A stretch of DNA of 64,000 nt from Georgenia ruanii (GCF_009193175.1 NZ_VUKE01000017.1:38628-102627); one strand, 5' to 3'; counted from the first letter of the stretch, positions 41,845-51,065 are shown. Notes: generated by a model not told the origin, from the letters alone. Translations and numbers: made by a program.

Positions 41845-44297
41845 GCCATCCCCACCTCGGCCGGACGGGCCTGCGGGGCGGCGCGCAGCAGCAGCCGCAG
41901 CAGCCGCACGGCCCCCTGCTTGTCCAGCGGGGAGTTGCCGTTGCCGCACTTGGGCGACTGCACGCAGCTGGGGCAGCCGTCCTGGCAGCCGCAGGCGGTG
42001 ATGGCGTCCAGGGTGGCCCGCAGCCAGCGCCCGGCCGCCCGGTAGCCCCGCTCGGCGAAGCCGGCCCCGCCGGGATACCCGTCGTGGACGAACACCGTCG
42101 GCTGCCCGGTCTGCGGGTGCACCGCCGTCGAGAGGCCACCGATGTCCCACCGGTCGCACGTGGCCAGCAGCGGCAGCAGGCCGATGGAGGCGTGCTCCGC
42201 GGCGTGCAGCGCCCCGGGCAGCGCGTCCTTGCCCACCCCGGCGGCCTCGCACGCCTCCGCGGAGAGCGTCCACCACACGGCAGTGGTGGGCAGCACCCGC
42301 TCAGGCATGTCCAGGGGGTAGGAGCCGACGATGTCCAGGCCGGGCACCCGGCGCTTGTCGTAACCGGTGACCTGGCTGGTCACCTCCACGTCGCCGAAGG
42401 ACCACAGCACCTCGGCGTCCCCCGCGCGCCACTCCTCTTCAGCCCGCGTGCCGATGATCCGCACCGAGGCGCTCGAGCGGGCCTTGGTGCGGTGGGCGAC
42501 GTCGGGGTCGGCGTGGACGAGGGCCACCTCGTCCTCGAGCGCGTCGACGACGAACGTGCGGCCCTGGTGGACGTAGACGGCGCCGGGAAAGACGGTCGCG
42601 TCGGCGCGGGCGCCGTCGACGGTGCCCAGGACCGACCCGGTGCCCAGCTCGACCACCTGCACCGGCGGCGCGTGGCCGCCGCGCAGGTCGGTGAGGTCCT
42701 GGGCGCGCTCGGGCCGGGCGAAGTTCCAGAACCATCCGTTGGGGCGCCGGCGCAGCAGGCCCCGGCGCACGAGCTCCTCGGGCAGGGTCGCGTCCGGCAG
42801 CCCGAACAGGGCCAGGTCCGCCGTCGTCAGCGGCGCCTCGGAGGCGGCGGCGCACAGGTGCGGGGCGAGCACGTACGGGTTGGCCGGGTCGAAGGTCGTG
42901 GCCTCCACCCCGGCGTCGAAGATCGCCTCGGGGTGGTGGACGAGGAAGCCGTCCAGCGGGTCGTCGCTGGCGACGAGCACCGCGACCCCCTCGGTGCCGG
43001 CCCGCCCGGCCCGCCCCGCCTGCTGCCACAGGGACACCCGGGTGCCGGGCCAGCCGGCGATGACGACGGCGTCCAGCCCGGCGACGTCCACGCCTAGCTC
43101 GAGGGCGTTGGTCGTGGCCAGCGCGCGCAGCTCGCCGCCGCGCAGCGCCCGCTCGAGCTCGCGCCGCTCCTCGGGCAGGTACCCGCCGCGGTAGGCGGCC
43201 ACCCGGGCGGCGAGGTCGGGGTCGACCTCGCGCAGGTGGCGGCGGGTCTGCTCGGCGATGACCTCCGCGCCGTAGCGCGAGCGGACGAACACCAGCGCCC
43301 GCGCCCCGGCGGAGACGAGGTCCGCGAGCAGGTCGGCGGCCTCGGAGGTGGCGCTGCGCCGCGGGCCGTCCTCGAGGGCCTCGCCCTCGGCGTCCGCGGC
43401 CGTCAGGTCCACCCCCTCGCCCGGCCAGGACGCGGCCCACCCGGTGGCCAGCGCGGGCTGCCACAGGGCGATGCTGCGCCGCCCGGCCGGCGCGGCGTCG
43501 TCGGTGACGGCCACGACCTCCTCGGGGGCCACCCCGACCAGCCGGGCGGCGGTGAGGGCGGGCTCGGCGGTGGTGGCCGAGGCGCAGATGACGCTGGGGC
43601 GAGCGCCGTAGTGCGCGGCCAGGCGCAGCAGCCGGCGCAGCACCAGGGCCACGTGGGCGCCGAGGACCCCGCGATAGGCGTGGCACTCGTCGACGACGAC
43701 GTAGCGCAGCCCGCGCAGCAGCCGCTGCCAGCGGCGGTGGTTCGGCAGCAGGGAGAAGTGGAGGAAGTCGGGGTTGGACAGGACGACGTCGGCGTGGTCG
43801 CGGGCCCAGTCCCGCTCGGTCAGCGGGGTGTCGCCGTCGCACGTGGTCACCCGCACGCTGCGCAGCGCGGCGGCGTCGAGGAGACGGTGCAGGCCCGCGA
43901 GCTGGTCGGCGGCCAGGGCCTTGGTGGGGGAGAGGTACAGGGTGGTGGGGCGGCGGTTGTAGGTGCCGATGCTGCCTGCGGCCGGGCTGGCCGCCTGCGC
44001 GGCGCCCTCGCGCACGGCGGAGAGGACCGGCAGCCACGCGGCGAGCGACTTGCCCGAGCCGGTGCCGGTGGCGACCACGGTGTGCCGCCCGGCCCAGGCG
44101 GCCTCGGCGGCGGCCACCTGGTGCAGCCACGGCGCGGTGACCCCCATGCGGCGGTAGCCGGCGACGACGTCGGGGTCGGCCCAGGCGGGCCAGTCGCCGG
44201 TGCGGCCCGGCCGGGCGGGCAGCTGCTCGAGGTGGACGAGCCGCCCGTCGCGCGCGCCGGCGGCGCGCAGCAGCTGGACGAGGTCGGGTGCGGGCAC
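41832..44297 (-). CDS. MrfA-like DEAD/DEAH-box DNA helicase with C-terminal zinc motif
   Basis: The 821-residue superfamily 2 helicase has motif I VVATGTGSGKSLAAWLP, LYLSPTKALAADQ, motif II VVVDECHAYRG, motif III ICASATTAE, then RALVFVRSRYGAEVI, TNALELGVDVAGLDAV and QQAGRAGRAG (motif VI). The C-terminal domain ends with four cysteines, CGCQDGCPSC and later KCGN, the zinc site of MrfA (YprA), a DNA repair helicase of Bacillus for mitomycin damage. It is the "helicase" of the secretion neighbourhood. GTG 44297 is chosen as the first start consistent with homology; CACACT lies 6 nt upstream. Confidence 0.9.
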   Translation of the reverse strand: MPAPDLVQLLRAAGARDGRLVHLEQLPARPGRTGDWPAWADPDVVAGYRRMGVTAPWLHQVAAAEAAWAGRHTVVATGTGSGKSLAAWLPVLSAVREGAAQAASPAAGSIGTYNRRPTTLYLSPTKALAADQLAGLHRLLDAAALRSVRVTTCDGDTPLTERDWARDHADVVLSNPDFLHFSLLPNHRRWQRLLRGLRYVVVDECHAYRGVLGAHVALVLRRLLRLAAHYGARPSVICASATTAEPALTAARLVGVAPEEVVAVTDDAAPAGRRSIALWQPALATGWAASWPGEGVDLTAADAEGEALEDGPRRSATSEAADLLADLVSAGARALVFVRSRYGAEVIAEQTRRHLREVDPDLAARVAAYRGGYLPEERRELERALRGGELRALATTNALELGVDVAGLDAVVIAGWPGTRVSLWQQAGRAGRAGTEGVAVLVASDDPLDGFLVHHPEAIFDAGVEATTFDPANPYVLAPHLCAAASEAPLTTADLALFGLPDATLPEELVRRGLLRRRPNGWFWNFARPERAQDLTDLRGGHAPPVQVVELGTGSVLGTVDGARADATVFPGAVYVHQGRTFVVDALEDEVALVHADPDVAHRTKARSSASVRIIGTRAEEEWRAGDAEVLWSFGDVEVTSQVTGYDKRRVPGLDIVGSYPLDMPERVLPTTAVWWTLSAEACEAAGVGKDALPGALHAAEHASIGLLPLLATCDRWDIGGLSTAVHPQTGQPTVFVHDGYPGGAGFAERGYRAAGRWLRATLDAITACGCQDGCPSCVQSPKCGNGNSPLDKQGAVRLLRLLLRAAPQARPAEVGMAPAR

Positions 44298-44360
44298 CGT
44301 CCCAGTGTGCGCCACCACGCCGACAGCGGCCGACGGGCCGCCGGAGACCGGGCGGGCCGG

Positions 44361-44378
44361 GTGGCACTGACCTGCCAC
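44361..44378. promoter_or_regulatory. Inverted repeat GTGGCA-N6-TGCCAC between helicase and STAS genes
   Basis: The arms are perfectly complementary and spaced by six bases. The half-site is the same as at the GlxA-type regulator locus (TGCCAC). It lies 64 bp upstream of the helicase start and about 110 bp upstream of the divergent STAS gene, a position fit for a regulator site. Confidence 0.4.
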
Positions 44379-44487
44379 GGGCACAACTCCCCCGGTCGGG
44401 GGGCTGGCCGTCAGGGGGGCCCGTGACACGATGAGGCGCACGTGCCAGCCCCCGAGGGGCGATCGCGCAACTGGAGGGGGGCGGGCG

Positions 44488-44901
44488 ATGAACCTGTCCG
44501 TGCGCCGGCACGAGGTCGACAGCGTCGCGGTGGTGAGCTGCCGCGGCGAGCTGGACGGCGAGTCGGCCGAGCACCTCTCCGCCGAGCTCGAGCTGGCGCT
44601 GGACACCCACCCGCCGGCGGTCGTGGTGGACCTCGGCGGCCTGACGTTCATCGACTCCACCGGGGTCCACGTCGTCGTGCGCAAGCGCGCGGCCAGCGTC
44701 GCGGTGGAGACCACCGTGCTCGTCGTCGCCGTGGCCGAACGGATCCGCGACGTCTTCGGGCTCACCGGCATGGCCGAGGGGGTGGACCTGCACCGCTCCC
44801 TCCACGACGCCCTCGCCTCGCTCCTGCCGCTCACCCGGACCGTCGCGTCCCAGCACCGAGATGCGGTCGCTGCGCCTCCCATTCACGCGCCGGGGCGTTG
44901 A
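44488..44901 (+). CDS. STAS-domain anti-sigma factor antagonist
   Basis: The 137-residue protein contains a STAS domain: SVAVVSCRGELDGESAEHLSAELE, VVVDLGGLTFIDSTGVHVVVRKR and a C-terminal FGLTGMAEGVDLHRSL. The serine in DSTG is the site phosphorylated in SpoIIAA-like antagonists, which release sigma factors by binding anti-sigma kinases. The last 25 residues are not part of the fold. GGAGGGGG precedes ATG 44488. No anti-sigma kinase or sigma factor is present in the window. Confidence 0.9.
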   Translation: MNLSVRRHEVDSVAVVSCRGELDGESAEHLSAELELALDTHPPAVVVDLGGLTFIDSTGVHVVVRKRAASVAVETTVLVVAVAERIRDVFGLTGMAEGVDLHRSLHDALASLLPLTRTVASQHRDAVAAPPIHAPGR

Positions 44902-44976
44902 CGCGGCGAGTAGGCTCCCAGCAACCTGGCACCGGGGGCGGTGAAGCCCGCGGTCGCACGCTGCCGAGGAGGGCGG

Positions 44977-47292
44977 ATGCTGGAGATGGGGACCTCAAGC
45001 CTGATCATCGTCGGCGCCATCGGCGTCATCGCCGTTGCGGCACTGGTCATCGCGGTCGTGCTGCGACGGCAGGTGCTGGCCGCGGACCAGGGCACCCCAC
45101 GGATGCGGGAGATCGCCCGGGCGGTGCAGGAGGGGGCGTCGGCCTACCTCAACCGCCAGTTCCGGACTCTGGCGGTCTTCGCCGTCGTCGTCTTCGCGCT
45201 GCTGTTCCTGCTGCCCGGCGGCGCGGAGGTCAAGATCGGGCGGGCCATCGCGTTCCTCTTCGGTGCGGGCTTCTCCGCCTCCATCGGCTACCTCGGCATG
45301 TCGCTCGCGGTGCGCGCCAACGTCCGCGTCGCCGCCGCGGCCAACCGCCAGGGCGGGCGGGCGGAGGGGGCGCAGATCGCCTTCCGCACCGGCGGCGTCG
45401 TCGGGATGTCGGTGGTGGGCCTGGGGCTGCTCGGCGCGGCGGGCGTGGTGCTCATCTACCGCGCCGACGCGCCGGCGGTGCTGGAGGGCTTCGGCTTCGG
45501 CGCCGCGCTGCTCGCGATGTTCATGCGGGTCGGCGGCGGGATCTTCACCAAGGCCGCCGACGTCGGTGCGGACCTGGTGGGCAAGGTCGAGCAGGGCATC
45601 CCCGAGGACGACCCGCGCAACGCGGCCACCATCGCCGACAACGTCGGCGACAACGTCGGCGACTGCGCCGGCATGGCGGCGGACCTGTTCGAGTCCTACG
45701 CCGTCACCCTGGTCGCCTCCCTCATCCTGGGCACCGCCGCCCTGGGCGAGCAGGGCCTGGTGCTGCCCCTGCTCATCACCGCCGTCGGCGCGCTGGTCGC
45801 CGTGCTCGGGGTGTTCATCACCCGGGTGCGCGGCGACGAGTCCGGGCTGCGGGCGATCAACCGCGGCTTCTACGTCGCCGCCCTCGCCGGCGTCGTCCTC
45901 GCCGCCGTCGCCGCCTACGTCTACCTGCCCGCCACGTTCGGCGCGGTCCCGGGCGTGAGCCAGGAGCTGGCCGGGCACGCCGGCGACCCCCGGCTCATCG
46001 TCTCCCTGGCGGTGCTCATCGGCGTGCTGCTGGCCGGCATCATCCTGTGGCTGACCGGCTACTTCACCGGCACCACCTCCCGGCCGACGCGGCACGTGGC
46101 CGCCACCTCCCGCACCGGCGCGGCTACCGTGGTCCTCTCCGGCATCGGGGTGGGCTTCCAGTCCGCCGTGTTCACCGCCGGCATCATCGCCGCCGCGATC
46201 TGCGGGGTGTTCCTCCTCTCCGGCGGGTCGATCGGGCTGGCGCTGTTCCTCGTGGCCCTCGCCGGCTGCGGCCTGCTGACCACCGTCGGGGTCATCGTCG
46301 CCATGGACACCTTCGGCCCGGTCAGCGACAACGCCCAGGGCATCGCCGAGATGTCCGGCGACGTCGACGACGCCGGCGCGCAGGTGCTCACCGACCTCGA
46401 CGCCGTGGGCAACACGACCAAGGCCGTGACCAAGGGCATCGCGATCGCCACCGCCGTCCTGGCCGCCACCGCGCTGTTCGGCTCCTACTCCGACGCCGTG
46501 CGGGTGGCCCTCGCCCAGGTCACCGACGCCGGCGCCGCGGCGGCCGGCGGGCTGGTCGGGGCGATGATGGACTACGAGATCATCTCCCCGATCACCCTGG
46601 TCGGCGTGATCCTGGGCGGGGCGACCGTGTTCCTCTTCTCCGGGCTGGCCATCGACGCCGTCACCCGGGCCGCCGGGGCGATCGTGTTCGAGGTGCGCCG
46701 CCAGTTCCGCGAGCACCCCGGGATCATGACCGGGGAGACCCGGCCGGAGTACGGCAAGGTCGTGGACATCTGCACTCGCGACTCGCTGCGCGAGCTGGCC
46801 ACCCCCGGCCTGCTGGCCGCCTCGGCGCCCATCGCGGTCGGCTTCGGTCTCGGCGTCGGCCCGCTCGCCGGCTTCCTCGCCGGCGCGATCGCCACCGGGG
46901 TGCTCATGGCCGTGTTCCTCGCGAACTCCGGCGGCGCCTGGGACAACGCCAAGAAGATCGTCGAGGACGGCCACTTCGGCGGCAAGGGCTCGGAGGCGCA
47001 CGCCGCCACGGTCATCGGCGACACGGTGGGCGACCCGTTCAAGGACACCGCCGGCCCGGCGGTCAACCCGCTGATCAAGGTGATGAACCTCGTCTCGCTG
47101 CTCATCGCCCCGGCCGTCGTCCAGCTCACCGCGCCGGCGGGCGCCAGCCACGCGCTGCGCATCGGCATCGCGGTGGTGGCGGCGGCGATCGCCGGCGGCG
47201 CCATCGTGCTGTCCCGGGTCCGGGCCGCGCGCGAGGAGATCGGCGGGGAGCGCAACGGCTCGCGCCAGGAGGCGGCCGCCGGGTCGCACTGA
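44977..47292 (+). CDS. hppA: Membrane proton-pumping pyrophosphatase (K+-independent type)
   Basis: This 771-residue protein hydrolyses pyrophosphate and pumps protons across the membrane. It has about 15-16 helices and the substrate-binding loop DVGADLVGKVEQGIPEDDPR followed by NAATIADNVGDNVGDCAGMA. The GNTTKAVTKG motif has Lys482 and Thr485, the two residues that mark K+-independent enzymes. Other conserved loops are DTFGPVSDNAQGIAEM and NSGGAWDNAKKIVE. GAGGAGG lies before ATG 44977, fixing the start. It stands alone, following the STAS gene. Confidence 0.96.
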   Translation: MLEMGTSSLIIVGAIGVIAVAALVIAVVLRRQVLAADQGTPRMREIARAVQEGASAYLNRQFRTLAVFAVVVFALLFLLPGGAEVKIGRAIAFLFGAGFSASIGYLGMSLAVRANVRVAAAANRQGGRAEGAQIAFRTGGVVGMSVVGLGLLGAAGVVLIYRADAPAVLEGFGFGAALLAMFMRVGGGIFTKAADVGADLVGKVEQGIPEDDPRNAATIADNVGDNVGDCAGMAADLFESYAVTLVASLILGTAALGEQGLVLPLLITAVGALVAVLGVFITRVRGDESGLRAINRGFYVAALAGVVLAAVAAYVYLPATFGAVPGVSQELAGHAGDPRLIVSLAVLIGVLLAGIILWLTGYFTGTTSRPTRHVAATSRTGAATVVLSGIGVGFQSAVFTAGIIAAAICGVFLLSGGSIGLALFLVALAGCGLLTTVGVIVAMDTFGPVSDNAQGIAEMSGDVDDAGAQVLTDLDAVGNTTKAVTKGIAIATAVLAATALFGSYSDAVRVALAQVTDAGAAAAGGLVGAMMDYEIISPITLVGVILGGATVFLFSGLAIDAVTRAAGAIVFEVRRQFREHPGIMTGETRPEYGKVVDICTRDSLRELATPGLLAASAPIAVGFGLGVGPLAGFLAGAIATGVLMAVFLANSGGAWDNAKKIVEDGHFGGKGSEAHAATVIGDTVGDPFKDTAGPAVNPLIKVMNLVSLLIAPAVVQLTAPAGASHALRIGIAVVAAAIAGGAIVLSRVRAAREEIGGERNGSRQEAAAGSH

Positions 47293-47331
47293 GCGGTGGC
47301 CCGCCGCCTGGGCGAACCGTAGGTTCGGCCC

Positions 47332-48066
47332 ATGGGTGCAACGGAACTCCTCCTCGTGCGGCACGGCGAGAGCGCCGCCAACGTCGCGGCCGCCCAGGCC
47401 GAGGCGCTCGGCGCCGAGCGGATCGACGTGCCGGCCCGCGACGCGGACGTCGAGCTGTCCGAGAACGGGCTGGCCCAGGCGCGCGCGCTCGGGGCCTGGC
47501 TCGCCGCCCTGCCGGAGCCGGACCGGCCGCAGGCGGTGTGGTCCTCGCCGTACCGCCGCGCCAGCGACACGGCGCGCGTCGCGCTGGCCGAGGCCGGCCT
47601 CGACCTGCCGCTCCTGCTCGACGAGCGGCTGCGCGACCGCGACCTGGGCATCACCGACACCCTCACGGCCGCCGGGGTCCGCGCCCGCTACCCCGAGGAG
47701 GCGGAGCGGCGCCGGTGGCTCGGGAAGTTCTACCACCGGCCCGCGGGCGGTGAGTCGTGGGCCGACGTCGCCCTGCGCGTGCGCTCGGTCCTCGCCGACC
47801 TCGCCCGCCAGGACCGCGCCGAGCGCGTCCTCATCACCGCCCACGACGCCGTCGTCCTCCTCTTCCGGTACGTCTGCGAGCGGCTCGACGAGGCCGAGAT
47901 CCTCGCCATCGCCGCCTCCGAGGGGGTCCGCAACGGGGCGGTCACCCGCCTGGTGGCCGTCGGCGACGAATGGCGCCTGGACGCCTACAACGTCGACGAG
48001 CACCTCACGCAGGCCGGCACCCGGGTCACCACCGAGCCCGCCGTGGGGGAGCGGGGGCCCGCGTGA
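47332..48066 (+). CDS. Histidine phosphatase (phosphoglycerate mutase-like) family protein
   Basis: The 244-residue protein has the catalytic motif LLLVRHGESAANVAAAQAEAL at its start, the second-site sequence VWSSPYRRASDTAR, an insert typical of fructose-2,6-bisphosphatase-like or phosphoglycerate mutase-like proteins, and ERVLITAHDAVVLLF with the second histidine. The true substrate is unknown. TAGGTT lies 6 nt before ATG 47332 (leaderless). Its stop overlaps the start of the NAD(P)HX dehydratase gene. Confidence 0.9.
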   Translation: MGATELLLVRHGESAANVAAAQAEALGAERIDVPARDADVELSENGLAQARALGAWLAALPEPDRPQAVWSSPYRRASDTARVALAEAGLDLPLLLDERLRDRDLGITDTLTAAGVRARYPEEAERRRWLGKFYHRPAGGESWADVALRVRSVLADLARQDRAERVLITAHDAVVLLFRYVCERLDEAEILAIAASEGVRNGAVTRLVAVGDEWRLDAYNVDEHLTQAGTRVTTEPAVGERGPA

Positions 48067-48929
48067 GCGCCACCCCGATCACCCCGGCGCTGCTGCGCGA
48101 GTGGCCGCTCCCGGAGCCGCGCGGCAGCAAGTACGGCCGCGGGCAGGTCCTCGTCGCGGGCGGCGCCCGGGCGACCCCCGGCGCGGTGCGCCTCGCCGGC
48201 GAGGCGGCCCTGCGGGTCGGCGCCGGCCGGCTGACCCTGGCGGTGGCCCGGTCGGTCGCCGGGTCCCTGGCGGTGGCGGTGCCCGAGGCCGGGGTGCGTG
48301 GCCTGGCGGAGGACGACGCCGGGGACGTCCGGGGCAGCGACGCGGCGGCGTTGGCCCCCGACCTCGAGCGGGCCAACGCGGTGCTCGTCGGGCCCGGGCT
48401 GGGCGAGCCGGACGGCACCGGCGCGCTGGTGCAGGGCCTCGTGCCCCACCTGCCAGCCGGGGTCCCGGTGGTGCTGGACGCCTTCGCGCTCGGCGTGCTG
48501 CCCGGCCTGAACGGCGCGCGGGCAGGCCTGGCCGGGCGGCTGGTGCTCACGCCGAACCTGGCCGAGGTGGCCCGGCTCCTCGACGCCGCGGACGTCGCGG
48601 AGGCCGACGCCGTCGACGCGGCCCGGGAGGTCGCCCGCCGCTACGGCGCCGTGGTGAGCAGCCACGGCCTGGTCACGGACGGGTCGCGCACGTGGCGGGT
48701 GAGCACCGGGCACACCGGCCTGGGCACCTCGGGCAGCGGCGACGTCCTCGCCGGGGCGCTGACCGGGCTGCTCGCGCGCGGCGCGGACCGCTCGCAGGCG
48801 GCCGTGTGGGCCACGCACCTGCACGCCAGCGCGGGTGACTCCCTCACGGCCAGCGTGGGCAAGGTCGGCTTCCTCGCCCGCGAGCTCGTCCCCGAGCTGC
48901 CCCGGCTGCTGCACGAGCTCACCGTGTGA
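48063..48929 (+). CDS. nnrD: ADP/ATP-dependent NAD(P)H-hydrate dehydratase
   Basis: The 288-residue protein belongs to the carbohydrate-kinase-like CARKD family, which dehydrates damaged NADHX/NADPHX back to NAD(P)H. It shows KYGRGQVLVAGGARATPGAVRLAG, VLVGPGLGEP, LTPNLAEVARLL and the signature GLGTSGSGDVLAGALTGLLA with the catalytic aspartate. The epimerase domain often fused at the N-terminus is absent, so the enzyme is the dehydratase alone. GTG 48063 overlaps the upstream stop by four bases. Confidence 0.93.
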   Translation: MSATPITPALLREWPLPEPRGSKYGRGQVLVAGGARATPGAVRLAGEAALRVGAGRLTLAVARSVAGSLAVAVPEAGVRGLAEDDAGDVRGSDAAALAPDLERANAVLVGPGLGEPDGTGALVQGLVPHLPAGVPVVLDAFALGVLPGLNGARAGLAGRLVLTPNLAEVARLLDAADVAEADAVDAAREVARRYGAVVSSHGLVTDGSRTWRVSTGHTGLGTSGSGDVLAGALTGLLARGADRSQAAVWATHLHASAGDSLTASVGKVGFLARELVPELPRLLHELTV

Positions 48930-48949
48930 GGCTCTCTAGTCTCATCACC

Positions 48950-50536
48950 ATGACCACCCCTACGAGCCCCGCCCCACCCACCGGCACCGCGGCGCAGGTC
49001 GCCACCCTGCGCGCCGACCTCGCCGCGGCGGGGTTCACCGTCGACGGCGTCGCCGCGCTGCTGGGGGACGTCGCCGGTGCCGCGCTGCACCGCGAGCAGC
49101 GCGTCCCGGCCCTGCGCCTGGCCCGGGCGGCCGACGCGCCGGTGGCCACGCTCGTACGGCTGTTCATGCTCGGCGACGAGGTCACCGCCGCCGACCTGGC
49201 CGCCGCCCTGCCCGGGTCGGGGGCCGCCGGCGCGCAGGCCCTCGGCCTGGCCGCGGCCGCCGGCGCGGCGCCGGACGACGCCGTGCGGGCGCTGGTGGAC
49301 CTGCGCCCCTACGGCGCCACCGACGCCGCAGGCGCGGCGCACTGGTGGGTCGCCTCCGACCTCGGCGAGGTCGAGACCGGGGCGCCGCTGACCGCCGACC
49401 ACGTGCTGGGCATCGGCGGGGCGTCCCTCACCCTGGCCCAGCTCACCGTGCGGGACGCGCGCCCCCGCGTCCTCGATCTCGGCACCGGCTGCGGCGTGCA
49501 GGCCCTGCACGCCGCCCGGCACAGCGAGCACGTGGTCGCCACCGACGTCTCCGCGCGCGCGCTGGGCTTCGCCGCGTTCAACGCGGCCCTCGCCGGGACC
49601 GCGTTCGACCTGCGCCGCGGCTCCCTGCTCGAGCCGGTCGCCGCGGAGGTCTTCGACCTGGTCGTGTCCAACCCGCCCTTCGTCATCACCCCGGCCGCCG
49701 CCTACGACGCCGGCCTGCCGCTCATGGAGTACCGCGACGCCGGCCGGGGCGGGGACCTGCTGGTGCGCGACCTCGTCACCGGCGTCGGCGCGCACCTCGC
49801 CCCCGGCGGGGTCGCCCAGCTGCTGGGCAACTGGGAGCACCACGCCGGGCAGGCCTGGCAGGAGCGGGTCAGCGGCTGGCTGGAGGCCTCCGGGCTGGAC
49901 GGCTGGGTGGTCCAGCGCGAGGTGCAGGACCCGGCCGAGTACGCCGAGCTGTGGCTGCGCGACGGCGGGCTGCGCCCCGAGCTCGACCGCGACGCCTACG
50001 AGGCGGCGTACGCGGCCTGGCTCGGCGACTTCGAGGCCCGCGGGGTCGCGGGGATCGGCTTCGGCTACGTCGTCCTCCACCGGCCCGCCGCGCCCCGGGC
50101 GCCCTGGCACCGGGTCGAGGAGGTCACCGGGCCGGTCCAGGGGCCGCTCGGCCCCCACGTCGCCGAGGTGCTGGCCGCGCGGGCCTGGCTCGCCGACCTG
50201 GAGGCGGACGGAGCGGGCAGGCCGGCGGGCCTCGCCGCGCTGGCCCAGCGGCGGCTCGTCGTCGCGCCGGACGTCACCGAGGAGCGCTATCTCGCCCCCG
50301 GCGCGGCCGATCCCCAGGTGCTGCAGCTGCGCCAGGGCGGCGGGCTCGGCCGGGTGGTGCGCCCCGGGACCGTGGTGGCGGGGGCGGTGGGCGCCTGCGA
50401 CGGCGAGCTCACCCTGGGACAGATCGTCGCCGGGCTCGCCGCGCTGCTCGAGGTGCCCGCGGACGCGGTGGCCGCCGAGGTGCTCCCGGCCGCCCGGGAG
50501 CTGCTGCTCGACGGGTTCCTGCGCCCGGCGCCGTGA
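48950..50536 (+). CDS. SAM-dependent methyltransferase (HemK/PrmC-like NPPF type)
   Basis: The 528-residue protein has an N-terminal helical domain (about 1-130), a central Rossmann-fold methyltransferase (RVLDLGTGCGVQALHAARHSEHVVATDVS, motif I) with the catalytic motif VVSNPPFVI, and a C-terminal winged-helix-like region (GELTLGQIVAGLAALLEVPADAVAAEVLPAAREL). NPPF methyltransferases modify glutamine nitrogens or bases; the substrate is not known here. TAGTCT lies 7 nt before ATG 48950, supporting that start over GTG 48926. Confidence 0.88.
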   Translation: MTTPTSPAPPTGTAAQVATLRADLAAAGFTVDGVAALLGDVAGAALHREQRVPALRLARAADAPVATLVRLFMLGDEVTAADLAAALPGSGAAGAQALGLAAAAGAAPDDAVRALVDLRPYGATDAAGAAHWWVASDLGEVETGAPLTADHVLGIGGASLTLAQLTVRDARPRVLDLGTGCGVQALHAARHSEHVVATDVSARALGFAAFNAALAGTAFDLRRGSLLEPVAAEVFDLVVSNPPFVITPAAAYDAGLPLMEYRDAGRGGDLLVRDLVTGVGAHLAPGGVAQLLGNWEHHAGQAWQERVSGWLEASGLDGWVVQREVQDPAEYAELWLRDGGLRPELDRDAYEAAYAAWLGDFEARGVAGIGFGYVVLHRPAAPRAPWHRVEEVTGPVQGPLGPHVAEVLAARAWLADLEADGAGRPAGLAALAQRRLVVAPDVTEERYLAPGAADPQVLQLRQGGGLGRVVRPGTVVAGAVGACDGELTLGQIVAGLAALLEVPADAVAAEVLPAARELLLDGFLRPAP

Positions 50537-50666
50537 CCGCGGCGCCGGGCGGGTGAGGCGCCGGCGAGCCGGCACCGCCGCGACCGCGTCGCCTCCCAGC
50601 CCGGTCCCAGCCTCGCGGGGCACCGTGGCTCTCGTGGCCGGGACCCCGGCCGGAGGAGGGGACGAC

Positions 50667-50981
50667 ATGCTCGACACCGCGACGCAGGCGGACAGCTGGC
50701 TCACCGCGACGCTGCGGCCGGCCGGGATCATCGACCGCGACGACACCGACCGCCTGCGGGACGTGCTCGGCGCGCTGGCCGCGTCAGCCTCGCTCGTGGT
50801 GGTCGACCTGGAGGCCGCGGCCCTGCGCAGCCCCGCGGCCGCGGCGGTGATCGACGACGCCGCGCACGGCCTGGAGCGCCGCGGCGGCTGCCTGCTGTGC
50901 GTCGGGGCGGACGACGGCGCCCGCCGGGCGCTGGCCACGGCCGGCGGGCACGCCGTCGTGCTCGACGGCGCCGCCGCCTGA
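50667..50981 (+). CDS. STAS-like protein without the canonical phosphorylation motif
   Basis: The 104-residue protein has the STAS pattern: SWLTATLRPAGIIDRDDTDRL, ASLVVVDLEAAALRSPAAAAVIDDAAH and GGCLLCVGADDGARRALA. The usual DST/DSS motif is replaced by LRSPAA, so control by phosphorylation is unlikely in the usual form. GGAGGAGGGG precedes ATG 50667. It lies alone between the methyltransferase and the SDR gene. Confidence 0.7.
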   Translation: MLDTATQADSWLTATLRPAGIIDRDDTDRLRDVLGALAASASLVVVDLEAAALRSPAAAAVIDDAAHGLERRGGCLLCVGADDGARRALATAGGHAVVLDGAAA

Positions 50982-51065
50982 CCACTCGCGCACCGGGCGG
51001 CCCATACCCGGGCGCCGCCGCAGGTCCGGGATGCGGCCGGTGGGGCCCGCCCCCACGATGGGCCC

